DNA of 64,000 nt, from positions 1 through 64,000 of the forward strand of contig JASGJK010000021.1 of the NCBI GenBank assembly GCA_049840795.1. Reading direction: 5' to 3'. The position numbers were made by a program, and so were the translations under genes. This DNA comes from UPXZ01 sp049840795. Its GTDB lineage: Bacteria; Bacteroidota; Bacteroidia; Bacteroidales; Paludibacteraceae. Positions 15,761-26,609 of this stretch are shown piece after piece. The notes under the pieces are model-generated. The model was not told the DNA's origin. It worked only from the letters and a program-made list of their open reading frames with translations, and made no database searches. Position 1 is the first letter of the stretch. Each line of letters opens with the position of its first letter.

Positions 15761-18173
15761 TTATAGTTTTAATGTCAATGATACCATCTCGTTTCTGCCG
15801 GCTTGTGGAAAATAACGTTTTTCGGTCACTCTGTTTCCACCCCAATAATAGGACCAGTTATAGCCATTAGTCTCGTATTCCGTATTGAAAAGATTATTTA
15901 TTAATAATGTTAACTCAACCGCTTGTAAAGGTTTAATTTTCCACGAGTATCCCAATCTAAGATTATTTACAAAATATGAATCAATAGAACGATCGTTGTT
16001 TGAAGTATTGTCAATATATTGTTTACCAACATAAGTGGAACTAAATGCGGCTTACTAAATCCACCGATAGAAAAGCTGAATATGCTATTTGCAATCACAT
16101 TGGGCGAGTATGCAATGTTGGTTGTTTTAAAATAATTTGTTTTAACTTCAATAAAATTTCCATTTTCATCGTAAGCTTCCAGATATTCGGTGAAATTTCG
16201 GATCTTATTTTGACTGACAGTCGTATTTCCATCCCAACGAAGACCTTTATAAATATTAATTCCACCTATTAATTCTATACCCGTACGGTAACTGTTTGAT
16301 ATATTTGTTGTTAAAGGCTCTCCGATTTCATTTACCGCTCCTGTTAAGATTAATTGGTTTTTATACTTCATATAATATGTATTAATTCCCAGACTGATTT
16401 TTTTTGATTGAAATTTATATCCCAATTCCGTATCATACAGTCGTTCGCCGGTCGGATTTTCGTTGGCAAGTGCATCAGTGTAGTTGTTTCGATTGGGTTC
16501 TCGGTTAGCTACTGCAAATGAGGCAAATATGTTGTTGTTTTTGCTGAATTGATAATTCAAACCTGCTTTAGGATTGAAAAAATTAAACGGATGTTCTTGG
16601 TCAATACTTGGTCTGGCGCCTGAATCACTTACACGCTTTTCATCTTCACCATTCATCTTGAGCAAAATATGGCGATATTGTAAATCGGCGTAAGCGGTCA
16701 GATTTTCAATAATCTCGTAATTCGCTTTCAAATATATGTTTGCATCGGTTTTAGTTCCTGTATTGAAATAATATTGATGATCAGGCATCAGGTTATTAGC
16801 ATTGCGTGCCCATATTACTTTTCCGAAATGGTCACCGGAATATCTGTTAGCTGCACCACCCAGTATCAGCGAATATTTTTTTTGATTGTAATTCAATGAA
16901 AATGTGGCGCCACCAAAATGATTATCTAGCCACTTTTGGCGGACTAAATCGGTTTTTTTGAGGGGTATTCCATCTACCTCGGCAGGAGTTAGACCGTATT
17001 CAGCATAACTTTTATTTTGTTTATATTCTTCGTAATAGCCGTTTCCTCGCGTGTAATGTAACGCACCATTTAGTGTCAAAGACGGACTTAATACTTGTGT
17101 CAGTAGTAGTTGATAATTGTATTGTCCATAGTTATCGGTCTGATTATCATAAAATTGTGGTTTGTTATTCTCATCTGTGTACTCGCCTGATTCGTTGTAC
17201 GTACGTGGGTGTTTGTCTAAATCCACGCCGTTCCAAGATTGATATGTTTTTTCTGTTCCGCCAAAGGTGATAAATTTTAGTAATGTTTTTTCAGCATAAT
17301 ATCCGCCGGAGATGTAGTACGATTTCATATTTACAGACGCCCTGTCTATGTATCCATCCGAAATCAGACTCGAAAGTCGGGCGTCAATGCCAAATTTATT
17401 GATCAATCCGGTACCCACTTTCAGTGTGTTTTTGAATGTGCCGAATGAACCGATGGAGTTTCCAATCTCAGCATACGATGTAGGATTTAGTGTTTCGGTT
17501 TGTAGATTGATGGTGGCGCCAAATGCCCCGTCTCGTTGGACGAAGTTCCTACACCGCGTTGTACTTGTATTGATTGAAGTGAGGAGGCAATATCGGGCAA
17601 ATCAACAAAATATACACTGTGTGACTCGGAGTCGTTGTAGGGAATACCGTTGATGGTAACATTTGTTCTGTTAGCGTCTGTCCCGCGTATCCTGAAACCG
17701 GTATAGCCGATTCCTGTTCCGGCATCAGATGTGGCTATAAACGAAGGAGTTAGTGATAGCAGATAAGGTAAATCCTGTCCGGTATTTCGCTCGTTAATCT
17801 CTTTTTTTGAGACATTGGTATATGCCACAGGGGATTTCTCGTTTGCCCGCGTAGCGTACACGGTGACTTCTTCTAAAGCAAAATTAGCGTGCCTTAGTTG
17901 AATAGTCACATTTTTACCTGTTTGAATGTTTTGTTCAAAAGTTTCAAATCCAATGAATTTCACCAAAACAGTATAAGCGTAATCGGTTAATCCGTTGAAA
18001 CTGAATTCTCCTTTTCGATTGGTAACTATGGTACTTGAAGTTTGTTTAAGTGTGACAGAAGCGCCGGCAAGCGGTTTGTTGTTTTCATCTGTTACTTTAC
18101 CCAGAATAGCGTTTTGTGCCGAAATTTGCCATACAAAACAAATCAGCACGATTGAAAAAAATAACTTTCTCAT
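15761..18173 (-). CDS. TonB-dependent outer membrane receptor, predicted thiamin transporter (two one-base frameshifts)
   Basis: Energy-dependent outer membrane importer. Starting at the ATG at 18173 gives a clean signal peptide (MRKLFFSIVLICFVWQISAQ). A carboxypeptidase-regulatory-like domain follows (GKVTDENNKPLAGASVTL), then the plug (RGTDANRTNVTINGIPYND) and a beta-barrel ending in an aromatic/charged terminal strand (EMVSLTLKL). Two indels split the frame. Near 17,534 a missing G should give NGDGAFGATINLQTETLNP, and near 16,053 a missing A should give SKAAFSSTYVGKQYID. A TPP riboswitch lies upstream on the same strand, which points to thiamin or its phosphates as the substrate. About 800 aa when repaired. 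Confidence 0.88.
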
Positions 18174-18296
18174 TTTAATTTTACGTTGTGTCATTACCAC
18201 TTTGTTTTATTAAGAACTAATAAAAGCCCCGAAACAATGACGGTTAATAAATTAGATGAGAAGCCTAAAAAACGGTGAGTTGAAGAAATAATATGT

Positions 18297-18372
18297 CTTA
18301 TTCCCTTCCCGGAATTACCCGCGCAGGTTCAAAGGGTATGATCTCAGCCCGATATATTAAGGCACCCCAATT
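18297..18372 (-). ncRNA. TPP riboswitch (THI element)
   Basis: On the minus strand the conserved core reads GGGGTGCC, then GGGCTGAGATCATACCC, TTTGAACCTG, CGGGTAATTCCGGGAAGGGA, in the order and spacing of the thiamin pyrophosphate aptamer. It lies about 125 bases upstream of the TonB receptor start. When TPP is bound it should reduce expression of the receptor. Thiamin-regulated outer membrane receptors with THI elements are known in Bacteroidota. Confidence 0.93.
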
Positions 18373-18636
18373 AAATGTTAAAGATTTCGGTTAACGGATT
18401 TCTAATATTTTCTTTGAAAAAGCACGTTCCTTTTTCAATTCAATCATAAAATTTCGTTTTCCTTATTTTAATAAAATGTTTTGAAACCCGATTTTGTTCA
18501 GATTTCGGTTGCAAAGTTAGGTGTTTTTTTTAATATATCAACAGTATAAGCGTACAATGTTGTTGGCATCTTTTTTTCGAAATGTTTTTTCCGGATATGA
18601 TGTCTTACGCCGACACCGAAATAAAATACAATAATT

Positions 18637-18666
18637 TTTGATATCTCCTATTTTTTATTAATTTTG
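18637..18666 (+). promoter_or_regulatory. Promoter of the bactofilin gene
   Basis: TTTG (18637-18640) and TAATTTTG (18659-18666) are spaced by 18 bases. The promoter overlaps an ATG at 18664, so translation must begin at the later ATG at 18703. The remaining spacer from 18,373 to 18,636 shows nothing coding. Confidence 0.55.
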
Positions 18667-18702
18667 AACTTTGTTTCCAAAAAACATAAAAATCTATTCA
18701 AT

Positions 18703-19095
18703 ATGGCTATAATCAACAAAGAATCAACGCAAGTAAGCAACGGTAACTCGTATAATGTTATCACCTCGGGAACAAAAATAGTAGGAAAAATTAATTCAGA
18801 TTCCGATTTTAGGTTGGATGGTGAAATAGAAGGAGACATTATTTGTACTGGAAAGGTTGTTATTGGACAGCGAGGGATACTCAAAGGATCGATTACCTGC
18901 GTTTGTGCCGAAGTGATGGGAGTTGTGGTAGGTAATATAAAAGTAGGGGATACTCTCACATTACGCTCTTCGGCAAGTGTAACGGGCGATGTGTCCATCA
19001 AGTCGCTGATGGTTGAGCCAAATGCTGTATTTAATGGCTCCTGCTCAATGAAAGATGCTGCAAATACCTCTAAAAATACGGAATCGAAAGAATAA
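18703..19095 (+). CDS. Bactofilin-family polymer-forming protein
   Basis: Cytoskeletal beta-helix protein (130 aa from 18703) that polymerises without nucleotides and often scaffolds cell-wall or envelope machinery. The DUF583 core shows the repeated short strands GTKIVGKINSDSDFRLDGEI, EGDIICTGKVVIGQRGILKG and VGNIKVGDTLTLRSSASVTG. The tails on either side are short and polar, as usual. It is followed 50 bp later by the oxidoreductase gene on the same strand but has no obvious functional link to it. Confidence 0.92.
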   Translation: MAIINKESTQVSNGNSYNVITSGTKIVGKINSDSDFRLDGEIEGDIICTGKVVIGQRGILKGSITCVCAEVMGVVVGNIKVGDTLTLRSSASVTGDVSIKSLMVEPNAVFNGSCSMKDAANTSKNTESKE

Positions 19096-19145
19096 GTAAC
19101 ACAGATTGTTGGGAATATTTCTCAACAATTTTAATTTTAAATAAA

Positions 19146-20151
19146 ATGTCAGGTTTTAGTCACAAAACATATACAGCTTTTCGCATAAAAGAAATTGACG
19201 GCAAATACATACGCGAAATAAAACAATTAAATACAAATGATCTGCCGGATAATGATGTGATTGTTAGGGTACACTATTCCTCACTTAATTATAAAGACGC
19301 TCTATCAGCAATCGGTAACAAAGGCGTAACAAAAAAATATCCTCATACACCCGGTATAGATGCTACCGGAGTAGTAGAATTCTCCAAAAGTAGTGATTTT
19401 AAGTGTGGTGAAAAGGTGATTGTGACCGGATATGATTTAGGAATGAATACTGATGGAGGATTTGCCGAGTATATTTCGGTACCGGCAGATTGGGTGGTAA
19501 AACTACCTGATGGTCTTACATTTAAAGAAGCTATGATCATCGGTACGGCAGGATTTACGGCAGGAATATCCGTAACAAGACTCACTGAACTGGTGAATCC
19601 GGCTGACGGAAAAATAATCGTAACAGGAGCAACAGGTGGTGTAGGTTCGGTAGCTGTAAGCCTATTGACTAAATTAGGGTATTATGTTGTTGCCGTTTCG
19701 GGAAAACATGCGGAGTATGATTATCTGAAAAGTCTGGGAGCAAAAGAAATTATTGATAGGGATGAGTTTTTAAATCAGGCAGATAAACCGATACTCTCAG
19801 CCCTATATGCCGGAGGAATTGATACTGTAGGCGGGAAATATTTAGAAAACATACTGAAAAGTTTACAAGGTTTGGGTGCTGTAACTACCTGCGGAAGCGT
19901 GGCTTCCACCGAACTGAATATGACAGTTTTTCCATTTATATTACGTGGAATTTCATTAATCGGCATATCAGCACAGAATTATCCTTCAAAACTGCGAAAA
20001 GCACTTTGGAACAAATTTTCGTCCGAATGGAAACCTACTGATTTGATAAATATTTATAAAGAAATAACCTTAGAAGATTTTAAATGAAAATATTGATTTA
20101 ATTTTGCAAGGTAAATTAAAAGGAAGGGTCATTGTGAATCTTCAAAAATAA
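19146..20151 (+). CDS. YhdH/AcuI-type quinone oxidoreductase (one-base frameshift near the end)
   Basis: NADPH-dependent medium-chain reductase of the zinc-free YhdH/AcuI group, whose AcuI members reduce acryloyl-CoA. The GroES-like N-terminal half carries VRVHYSSLNYKDALSAIGN and HTPGIDATGVV. The Rossmann half carries VTGATGGVGSVAVSLLTKLGY. The frame stops early at 20,087, but removing one A at 20,082-20,084 continues it as EDFNENIDLILQGKLKGRVI to a TAA at 20149-20151, the normal family C-terminus (about 334 aa). The physiological substrate is not certain. Confidence 0.88.
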
Positions 20152-20224
20152 GGCAATAATTTACACATTTTTTGTCACATTTTTCTAAAGAAAATATATA
20201 CAAACTTTAAAATTATTTTAGTTT

Positions 20225-22065
20225 ATGTGTGGAATTGTAGGATATATAGGCACCAGAGAAGCCTATCCGATTTTAATAAAAGGATTACAACGTTTAGAAT
20301 ATCGTGGTTACGATAGTGCCGGTATAGCATTGGTAGGTAACAACCACCTGAAAATATATAAATCGAAAGGAAAAGTTTCCGACTTAATAGAATTTGCCAA
20401 ACAAAAAGACATTGACGGAACAATAGGCATTGCGCATACCCGCTGGGCTACGCACGGTGAACCAAACCAGGTGAATGCACATCCGCACTATTCTCAATCA
20501 GAAGAATTAGCAATCATTCACAATGGTATTATTGAAAATTATACTTTGCTTAAACAAGGTTTAATGGAGCACGGTTATAGCTTTCAAAGTCAAACAGATA
20601 CGGAAGTGCTTGTACAATTGATTGAGTATATGAAAAAATCGCATCACATAGATTTACCGGGAGCTGTTCAGCTTGCGCTTAACGAAGTGGTGGGTGCTTA
20701 TGCCATTGCTGTTATTGAAAAAGGAAATCCAGATTTAATCGTTGCAGCCCGAAAAGGCAGCCCGCTGGTTGTGGGTATAGGTGAGGGCGAATATTTTTAG
20801 CTTCCGATGCAACTCCTATTGTCGAATATACCGATAAAGTAGTTTATATTGGTGATGAAGAAATCGTAACCATTCAAAGAAATCAGCCGCTCAAAATCAA
20901 AACAATCGGAAATGTAGAAAAAACACCTCATATCAATAAGTTGGAGTTGACATTAAGCCAATTGGAAAAAGGAGGTTATCCGCATTTTATGCTGAAAGAA
21001 ATTTTTGAACAGCCCAAAACACTGGCAGACAGTATGCGTGGTCGCGTTAATGTTGATTTTGATAATATTACTCTTGCCGGTTTTATTGACAATAAAGATA
21101 AATTTCTTAATGCTAAACGAATAATTATCACCGCTTGTGGAACCTCTTGGCATTCAGCCTTGATAGGAAAATATGCGATGGAAGAGTTTGCACGTATTCC
21201 GGTGGAAGTGGAGTACTCTTCGGAGTTTCGATACAGAAATCCGATCATCACTTCCGAAGATATTGTTATAGCCATTTCACAATCGGGCGAAACAGCCGAC
21301 ACATTAGCGGCAGTAGAATTAGCAAAACAGCACGGAGCATTTATTTTCGGTATTTGCAACGTGGTAGGTTCTTCCATACCAAGAAACACATACTCAGGTT
21401 GCTATACACACGTAGGACCTGAAATAGGAGTAGCTTCTACAAAAGCGTTTACCGCGCAGGTTACTGTATTAACAATGCTTTCATTACTTATGGGTAAAGA
21501 AAAAGGTACACTTTCGAATGAACATTATCTAAAATTGGTCAATGAACTGAGTTTAATACCTAAAAAAATAGATACGATACTGAAAACGAATGACCAAATA
21601 GCGGAACTTGCAAAGATATTCACTTACGCTCAGAATTTCATCTATTTAGGACGTGGATACAATTTTCCGGTAGCACTCGAAGGTGCATTGAAACTGAAGG
21701 AAATATCTTACATTCATGCAGAAGGTTACCCTGCTGCCGAAATGAAACACGGACCAATAGCACTTATTAGTCAGGAAATGCCTGTTGTTGTCATAGCGAC
21801 ACAATCAAGCACATACGAAAAGGTTATCAGTAATATACAAGAAATTAAAGCAAGAAAAGGCAAAATAATCTCTATTGTAACAGAAGGAGACGACATTGTA
21901 AAGAACCTGTCGGATTATTCCATCTCCATTCCTGAAACCGAAGAGTGTTTATCGCCATTGCTATCTGTTATTCCGCTTCAACTATTAGCATATCATATTG
22001 CTGTGGTAAAAGGATGCGATGTAGATCAACCAAGAAATCTTGCAAAATCGGTAACAGTTGAGTAA
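20225..22065 (+). CDS. glmS: Glutamine-fructose-6-phosphate aminotransferase (isomerizing; one-base frameshift)
   Basis: Makes glucosamine-6-phosphate from fructose-6-phosphate and glutamine for peptidoglycan and LPS. The N-terminal class II amidotransferase has catalytic Cys2 (MCGIVGYIG), RLEYRGYDSAG, HTRWATHG and HNGIIENY. Two SIS domains follow (CGTSWHSALIGKY, SQSGETADTLAA, then GRGYNFPVALEGALKLKEIS), and the C-terminus is DQPRNLAKSVTVE. The frame is broken in a T run at 20,794-20,798; one more T gives GEYFLASDATPIVEYTDKVV. Repaired length about 614 aa. A PurF paralogue follows 60 bp downstream. Confidence 0.94.
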
Positions 22066-22124
22066 TTTGTTTTTTTAGAATAATATATTTATAGCACTTT
22101 ACATTTAATTTATTTTTACACATT

Positions 22125-23916
22125 ATGTGCGGAATAGCAATGGTTCGGCTTTTAAAGCCATTGGATTATTACCAAAAAAAGTACGGCACTTGGCAATACG
22201 GACTTCAAAAAATGTATCTTTTAATGGAAAAACAGCATAACCGGGGACAAGAAGGCGCCGGTATTGCTACTGTAAAATTGGATATGGCGCCCGGCGAAGA
22301 ATACATTTGGAGGGAGAGGGAAGAAGGCAAAAATGCAATTACGCAGATATTCGAAAATATTAATAAGAAACTCGAAGATCATAATGGCAATGCCGAAGAT
22401 GTGAAATTTGCTAAAGATAATTTGCCATTCGCAGGCGAATTGTATCTTGGTCATCTTCGGTATAGTACCACCGGAAAAAGCGGATTATCGTATGTGCATC
22501 CCTTCTTGAGACGACACAATTGGAAATCGCGCACCTTAGTGTTAGCAGGTAATTTCAACTTAACCAACGTGGATGAAATATTCGAGAGATTAACCAATCA
22601 GGGACAACATCCAAGGGATAAAGGAGATACTTTTCTGATGTTAGAATCACTCGGAAATAAGCTGGATAATGAAGTTCAGGATGAGTATGAACTAATCAAA
22701 AAACGTTATACAAACGATATTGTCATCACTCGAAAAATAGAGGAACAGCTTGATATACCATCGTTTATACGTAAATCAGAAAAACATTGGGATGGAGGTT
22801 ATGTTATATGCGGTATGCTTGGTCATGGTGATTCATTTGTATTCAGAGATTTTAAGGGAATAAGAACCGGTTTTTATTATGCGGATGATGAAATTGTAGT
22901 TGTTGCATCCGAAAGGCCTGTGATTCAGACTGTTATGAACGTAAAAGAAGAGCAAGTCAAAGAACTTGAACCCGGAAAAGTGATGGTAGTAAAGAAAAAC
23001 GGAAATATCTATTTTGATACCATTCGCATTCCATCGCCAAAATTGACTCCCTGTTCGTTTGAACGCATTTATTTTTCGCGAGGTAGCGATTTGGATATCT
23101 ACAATGAACGAAAAAAACTTGGTGAGTCGTTGGCTGATCAAATATTGAAATCGATTGATTATGATGTGAATAATACCGTTTTTTCATTTATTCCGAATAC
23201 CGCGGAAGTTGCGTTTTACGGAATGACTCAGGGCATAAAAAAAACGACCGGAATTGAGCCACACATTGAAAAAGTACTGATAAAAGATATAAAACTTCGC
23301 ACATTCATATCTCAAAATAAAGAAAGAGACGATTTAGCCGCACACGTTTATGACATTACATGGGGGTTCTATCAGAAGAAATAAAAAAGATACTTTGGTA
23401 GCTATTGACGATTCTATTGTGCGGGGAACAACCTTAAAACAGAGTATCTTGAAGATTCTGAACAGACTGGAACCCAAAAAAATAGTTATTGTTTCGTCTT
23501 CGCCACAAGTACGTTATCCTGACTATTATGGCATTGATATGGCACGTATGAGCGAATTTTGTGCTTTTAGAGCAGCTATAGAGTTGCTTAAAATTACAAA
23601 CCGCCAATATGTTATTGACGAAGTATATAATAAATCAAAAGCGCAGGAAAATCTTCCGAAGGAAGAAATTGTGAATTATGTAAAAGAAATATACGCTCCG
23701 TTTACGCACGAAGAAATATCAGAGCAAATTTCCAAAATGCTGACTCCCAAGGATGTAAACTGTCCGGTAGAATTAGTGTATCAAACCGTTGAAGCACTTC
23801 ATGAAGCGTGTCCAACTCACACCGGAGACTGGTACTTTTCGGGAAACTATCCTACGCCTGGCGGAAATCGTTTGGCAAATAAAGCATTTATTAATTTCTA
23901 CGAAAATAGAGAATAA
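22125..23916 (+). CDS. Large PurF-like amidophosphoribosyltransferase paralogue (one-base frameshift)
   Basis: Class II glutamine amidotransferase joined to a phosphoribosyltransferase domain, about 597 aa when repaired and longer than ordinary PurF. It has Cys2 (MCGIAMVRLL), NRGQEGAGIATV and LGHLRYSTTG in the N-terminal domain. The phosphoribosyl-pyrophosphate loop is VAIDDSIVRGTTLKQSI. An extra G in the run at 23,362-23,366 splits the frame; dropping it gives VYDITWGSIRRNKKDTLVAI. Bacteroidota often carry this form as a second copy beside standard purF. Whether it makes phosphoribosylamine or serves another amidotransfer is not clear. Confidence 0.85.
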
Positions 23917-24043
23917 GCACATCAAAACGCTCTTAAATCCACCAACAAATTAGGTTAATGAATGATGAAAAGTCAGTCACGAAAATGAGTTGATAACTGA
24001 TTTGATATAATTTGTTAATTTATTTTACAGGAAAAATTTGATT

Positions 24044-24766
24044 ATGATAGAGTTAATCCCGGCCATTGATATTATAAACGGTAAATGTGTAAGACTTACA
24101 CAAGGAGATTATGCGCAAAAAACAGTGTATAACGAAAATCCGGTCGACATTGCAAAAGCATTTGAAGGCGTCGGTATAAAACGACTTCATGTCGTTGATT
24201 TAGATGGTGCAAAAGCACAACACATTGTAAATTATAGCGTATTGGAGCATATTACTTCCCACACAAGTCTTATAGTTGATTTTGGAGGAGGATTGAAGTC
24301 AGATAATGATTTGCGGATAGCCTTTGAATGCGGTGCTTCAATGATTACCGGTGGAAGTATTGCCGTTAAAAACAGAGAGATATTTTCAGGATGGATACAG
24401 AAATTTGGAAATGAGAAACTTATTTTGGGTGCCGACGTGAAAAATGAAAAGATTGCGGTATCCGGATGGATTGAAAATACCGATTTAGAGCTTATTCCAT
24501 TTATTGATATTTATAAAAAACAGGGATTAAATAAAGTAATATGTACTGATATATCGAAAGATGGAATGCTCGAAGGACCATCATTAGTATTATATAAAAA
24601 AATCATTCGCACTTTTCCAGATCTCTACTTGATTGCAAGCGGAGGAGTAAGTTCAATGCACGACATAAAGCAGCTGGAAGAAGCAGAAATCCCTGCCGTC
24701 ATATTTGGAAAAGCCTTTTACGAAGGACGAATAACGTTAAAAGAGCTCGAAAAATATTCTATATAA
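24044..24766 (+). CDS. hisA: ProFAR isomerase (histidine biosynthesis)
   Basis: Cytosolic TIM-barrel enzyme that isomerises 5'-ProFAR to PRFAR, the fourth step of histidine synthesis. The sequence keeps ELIPAIDIINGKCVRLTQGD (catalytic Asp), VVDLDGAK, FGGGLKSDNDL, the central Asp in ICTDISKDGML and the phosphate loop LIASGGVSS. The ATG at 24044 is preferred over one six bases earlier because the family begins MIELIPAID. It is normal length (240 aa). No other his gene is near, so it is separated from the usual his operon. Confidence 0.92.
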   Translation: MIELIPAIDIINGKCVRLTQGDYAQKTVYNENPVDIAKAFEGVGIKRLHVVDLDGAKAQHIVNYSVLEHITSHTSLIVDFGGGLKSDNDLRIAFECGASMITGGSIAVKNREIFSGWIQKFGNEKLILGADVKNEKIAVSGWIENTDLELIPFIDIYKKQGLNKVICTDISKDGMLEGPSLVLYKKIIRTFPDLYLIASGGVSSMHDIKQLEEAEIPAVIFGKAFYEGRITLKELEKYSI

Positions 24767-24771
24767 ATTAT

Positions 24772-24807
24772 TTTTAATACAAATAAATATGTATTTTTGT
24801 ATTAAAA
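24772..24807. promoter_or_regulatory. A+T-only inverted repeat after hisA
   Basis: TTTTAATACAAA (24772-24783) and TTTGTATTAAAA (24796-24807) form a perfect 12-bp stem with a 12-base loop, five bases after the hisA stop. It may act as a weak terminator or an operator for the next gene. Confidence 0.45.
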
Positions 24808-24894
24808 TGACCATTAAATACGTTTTTAGTATAAAAATATCATATTTTCATAACCAGATGTCATTAAAAGGGCATTGTATATTGTAAAACAACT

Positions 24895-25455
24895 ATGTTG
24901 AAAGAAATTTTATCTATTACCGGAAAACCCGGTTTATTCAAACTTGTATCGCAAGGTAAAAATATGTTGATTGTAGAATCGTTGATCGACGGAAGTAGAA
25001 TGCCGGCTTTTACTAAAGATAAAGCTGTTTCTCTCGGCGATATTGCAATTTTTACCGATACTGAAGAAGTACCATTGGGAGAAGTGCTTGAAAAAATCAA
25101 AGAGAAAGAAAATGGTGCAGTATGTTCTATTAATCCAAAATCAGATAACGATATGTTGCGTAAGTATTTGGGAGAGGTCTTACCTAATTTTGACAGAGAC
25201 AAGGTTTATCCGAGCGACATTCGTAAATTGTTAAACTGGTATAATATGCTTATAAACAAAAACTTAACTGAATTTGTCAAAGAAGTGACTGAAGAATCAA
25301 CGGAGAAAGCAATAGATACTAAGGAAGAAGCAAAGGAGAAAAAGAAAGCTACTTCTACAACTACCCAAAAAACAGCAACTCATCAAAATGTAAAAACGAC
25401 TCAAAGTAAAGCGAGCGGTACTACGCGAACAAACCGCTCAAACAGAGGAGTATAA
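24895..25455 (+). CDS. DUF5606-family protein
   Basis: A 186-aa Bacteroidota-specific protein of unknown function. The conserved part is residues 1 to about 130 (LKEILSITGKPGLFKLVSQG, RMPAFTKDKAVSLGDIAIFT, LPNFDRDKVYPSDIRKLLNW). The tail from about 135 is Lys/Glu/Thr-rich and probably disordered, ending in a basic Thr/Arg/Asn stretch. It precedes NIF3 and a zinc-ribbon gene on the same strand, an order that looks operon-like. Confidence 0.85.
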   Translation: MLKEILSITGKPGLFKLVSQGKNMLIVESLIDGSRMPAFTKDKAVSLGDIAIFTDTEEVPLGEVLEKIKEKENGAVCSINPKSDNDMLRKYLGEVLPNFDRDKVYPSDIRKLLNWYNMLINKNLTEFVKEVTEESTEKAIDTKEEAKEKKKATSTTTQKTATHQNVKTTQSKASGTTRTNRSNRGV

Positions 25456-25510
25456 GTATATATTATTCAACTATTTTCCATCTTGAGTTAAAGCATATAT
25501 ATTTTGATTT

Positions 25511-26605
25511 ATGAATGTTGCCGAAATCACCAACTTAATTGAAGACCAAGCACCTGTTGCTTTGCAGGAAAGTTATGATAATGCCGGATTAATTTTGGGC
25601 AACGGTGGTATAGAGGTAAAAGGCATTTTAATAACGATCGATGTCACCGAAGAGGTGATAGAGGAAGCGATACAAGGAGATTTCAATCTGATAATATCGC
25701 ACCATCCGTTGATATTCAGAGGTATAAAGAAGATTACAGGAAAAAATGAAGTAGAGCGCTGTATTCAAAAAGCCATTAAAAATGACATTGCAGTTTATGC
25801 AGCACATACCAATATTGACAATGTTCAAGACGGTGTGAATGGAAAGATTGCCGAGAAACTTCAGTTGATAAATACAAAAATCCTCGTGCCTAAGGAAAAG
25901 TCATTAGTAAAATTGGTAACTTATGTTCCTAAAAACAAGGCAGATGTGGTTCGTAAAGCGCTGTTTGACGCAGGTGCCGGAAACATTGGCAATTACGATG
26001 AGTGTAGTTTTAATGCGGAAGGCTTCGGCACTTTCAGAGGTAACAAAAAGGCAATGCCTTACGTTGGGCAAACTAATAAACAGCACTGCGAACCGGAAGT
26101 ACGTATCGAAGTCATTCTTCCTACTTATTTGATAAAAAAAACAGTGTCTTCGCTTGTTTTGGCACATCCTTACGAAGAACCGGCGTATGATATCATTCCT
26201 CTATTAAATAATTGTGCTACAATAGGTGCCGGAATCATAGGAGAATTGAATGAGGAGATGGACGAATTATCGTTTTTGTATTACCTGAAAACAGTATTTG
26301 AACTTTCTACCGTCAAATACACATCGCTTTCAGGCAAAAAAATTAAAAAAGTAGCGCTCTGTGGTGGCTCAGGAAGCGAGTTTTTGCAAGATGCTATTGG
26401 TGCCGGTGCAGATGTGTTTATTTCTGCCGACTTTAAATATCACGAATATTTCGAGGCAAAAAATAAAATTCTTATTGCAGATATTGGGCATTTTGAGAGC
26501 GAACAATATACAAAAGAAGTTTTTTATGAGATAATTACAAAAAAAATGCCTAAATTTGCAGTCCGAATTTCAAAAGTGAATACCAATCCGATAAAATATT
26601 TATAA
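25511..26605 (+). CDS. NIF3-family dinuclear metal centre protein
   Basis: Conserved metal-binding protein (364 aa) related to YqfO/YbgI and to GTP cyclohydrolase I type 2. The two outer thirds make the NIF3 core, with the metal-site motifs DNAGLILG, SHHPLIFRGI, AAHTNIDN and IADIGHFESEQ. The middle third (about 130-235) is the CutA-like insert present in the long form. It ends 4 bp before the zinc-ribbon gene, so the two are co-transcribed. Cellular role is still uncertain in the family. Confidence 0.92.
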   Translation: MNVAEITNLIEDQAPVALQESYDNAGLILGNGGIEVKGILITIDVTEEVIEEAIQGDFNLIISHHPLIFRGIKKITGKNEVERCIQKAIKNDIAVYAAHTNIDNVQDGVNGKIAEKLQLINTKILVPKEKSLVKLVTYVPKNKADVVRKALFDAGAGNIGNYDECSFNAEGFGTFRGNKKAMPYVGQTNKQHCEPEVRIEVILPTYLIKKTVSSLVLAHPYEEPAYDIIPLLNNCATIGAGIIGELNEEMDELSFLYYLKTVFELSTVKYTSLSGKKIKKVALCGGSGSEFLQDAIGAGADVFISADFKYHEYFEAKNKILIADIGHFESEQYTKEVFYEIITKKMPKFAVRISKVNTNPIKYL

Positions 26606-26609
26606 ACTT

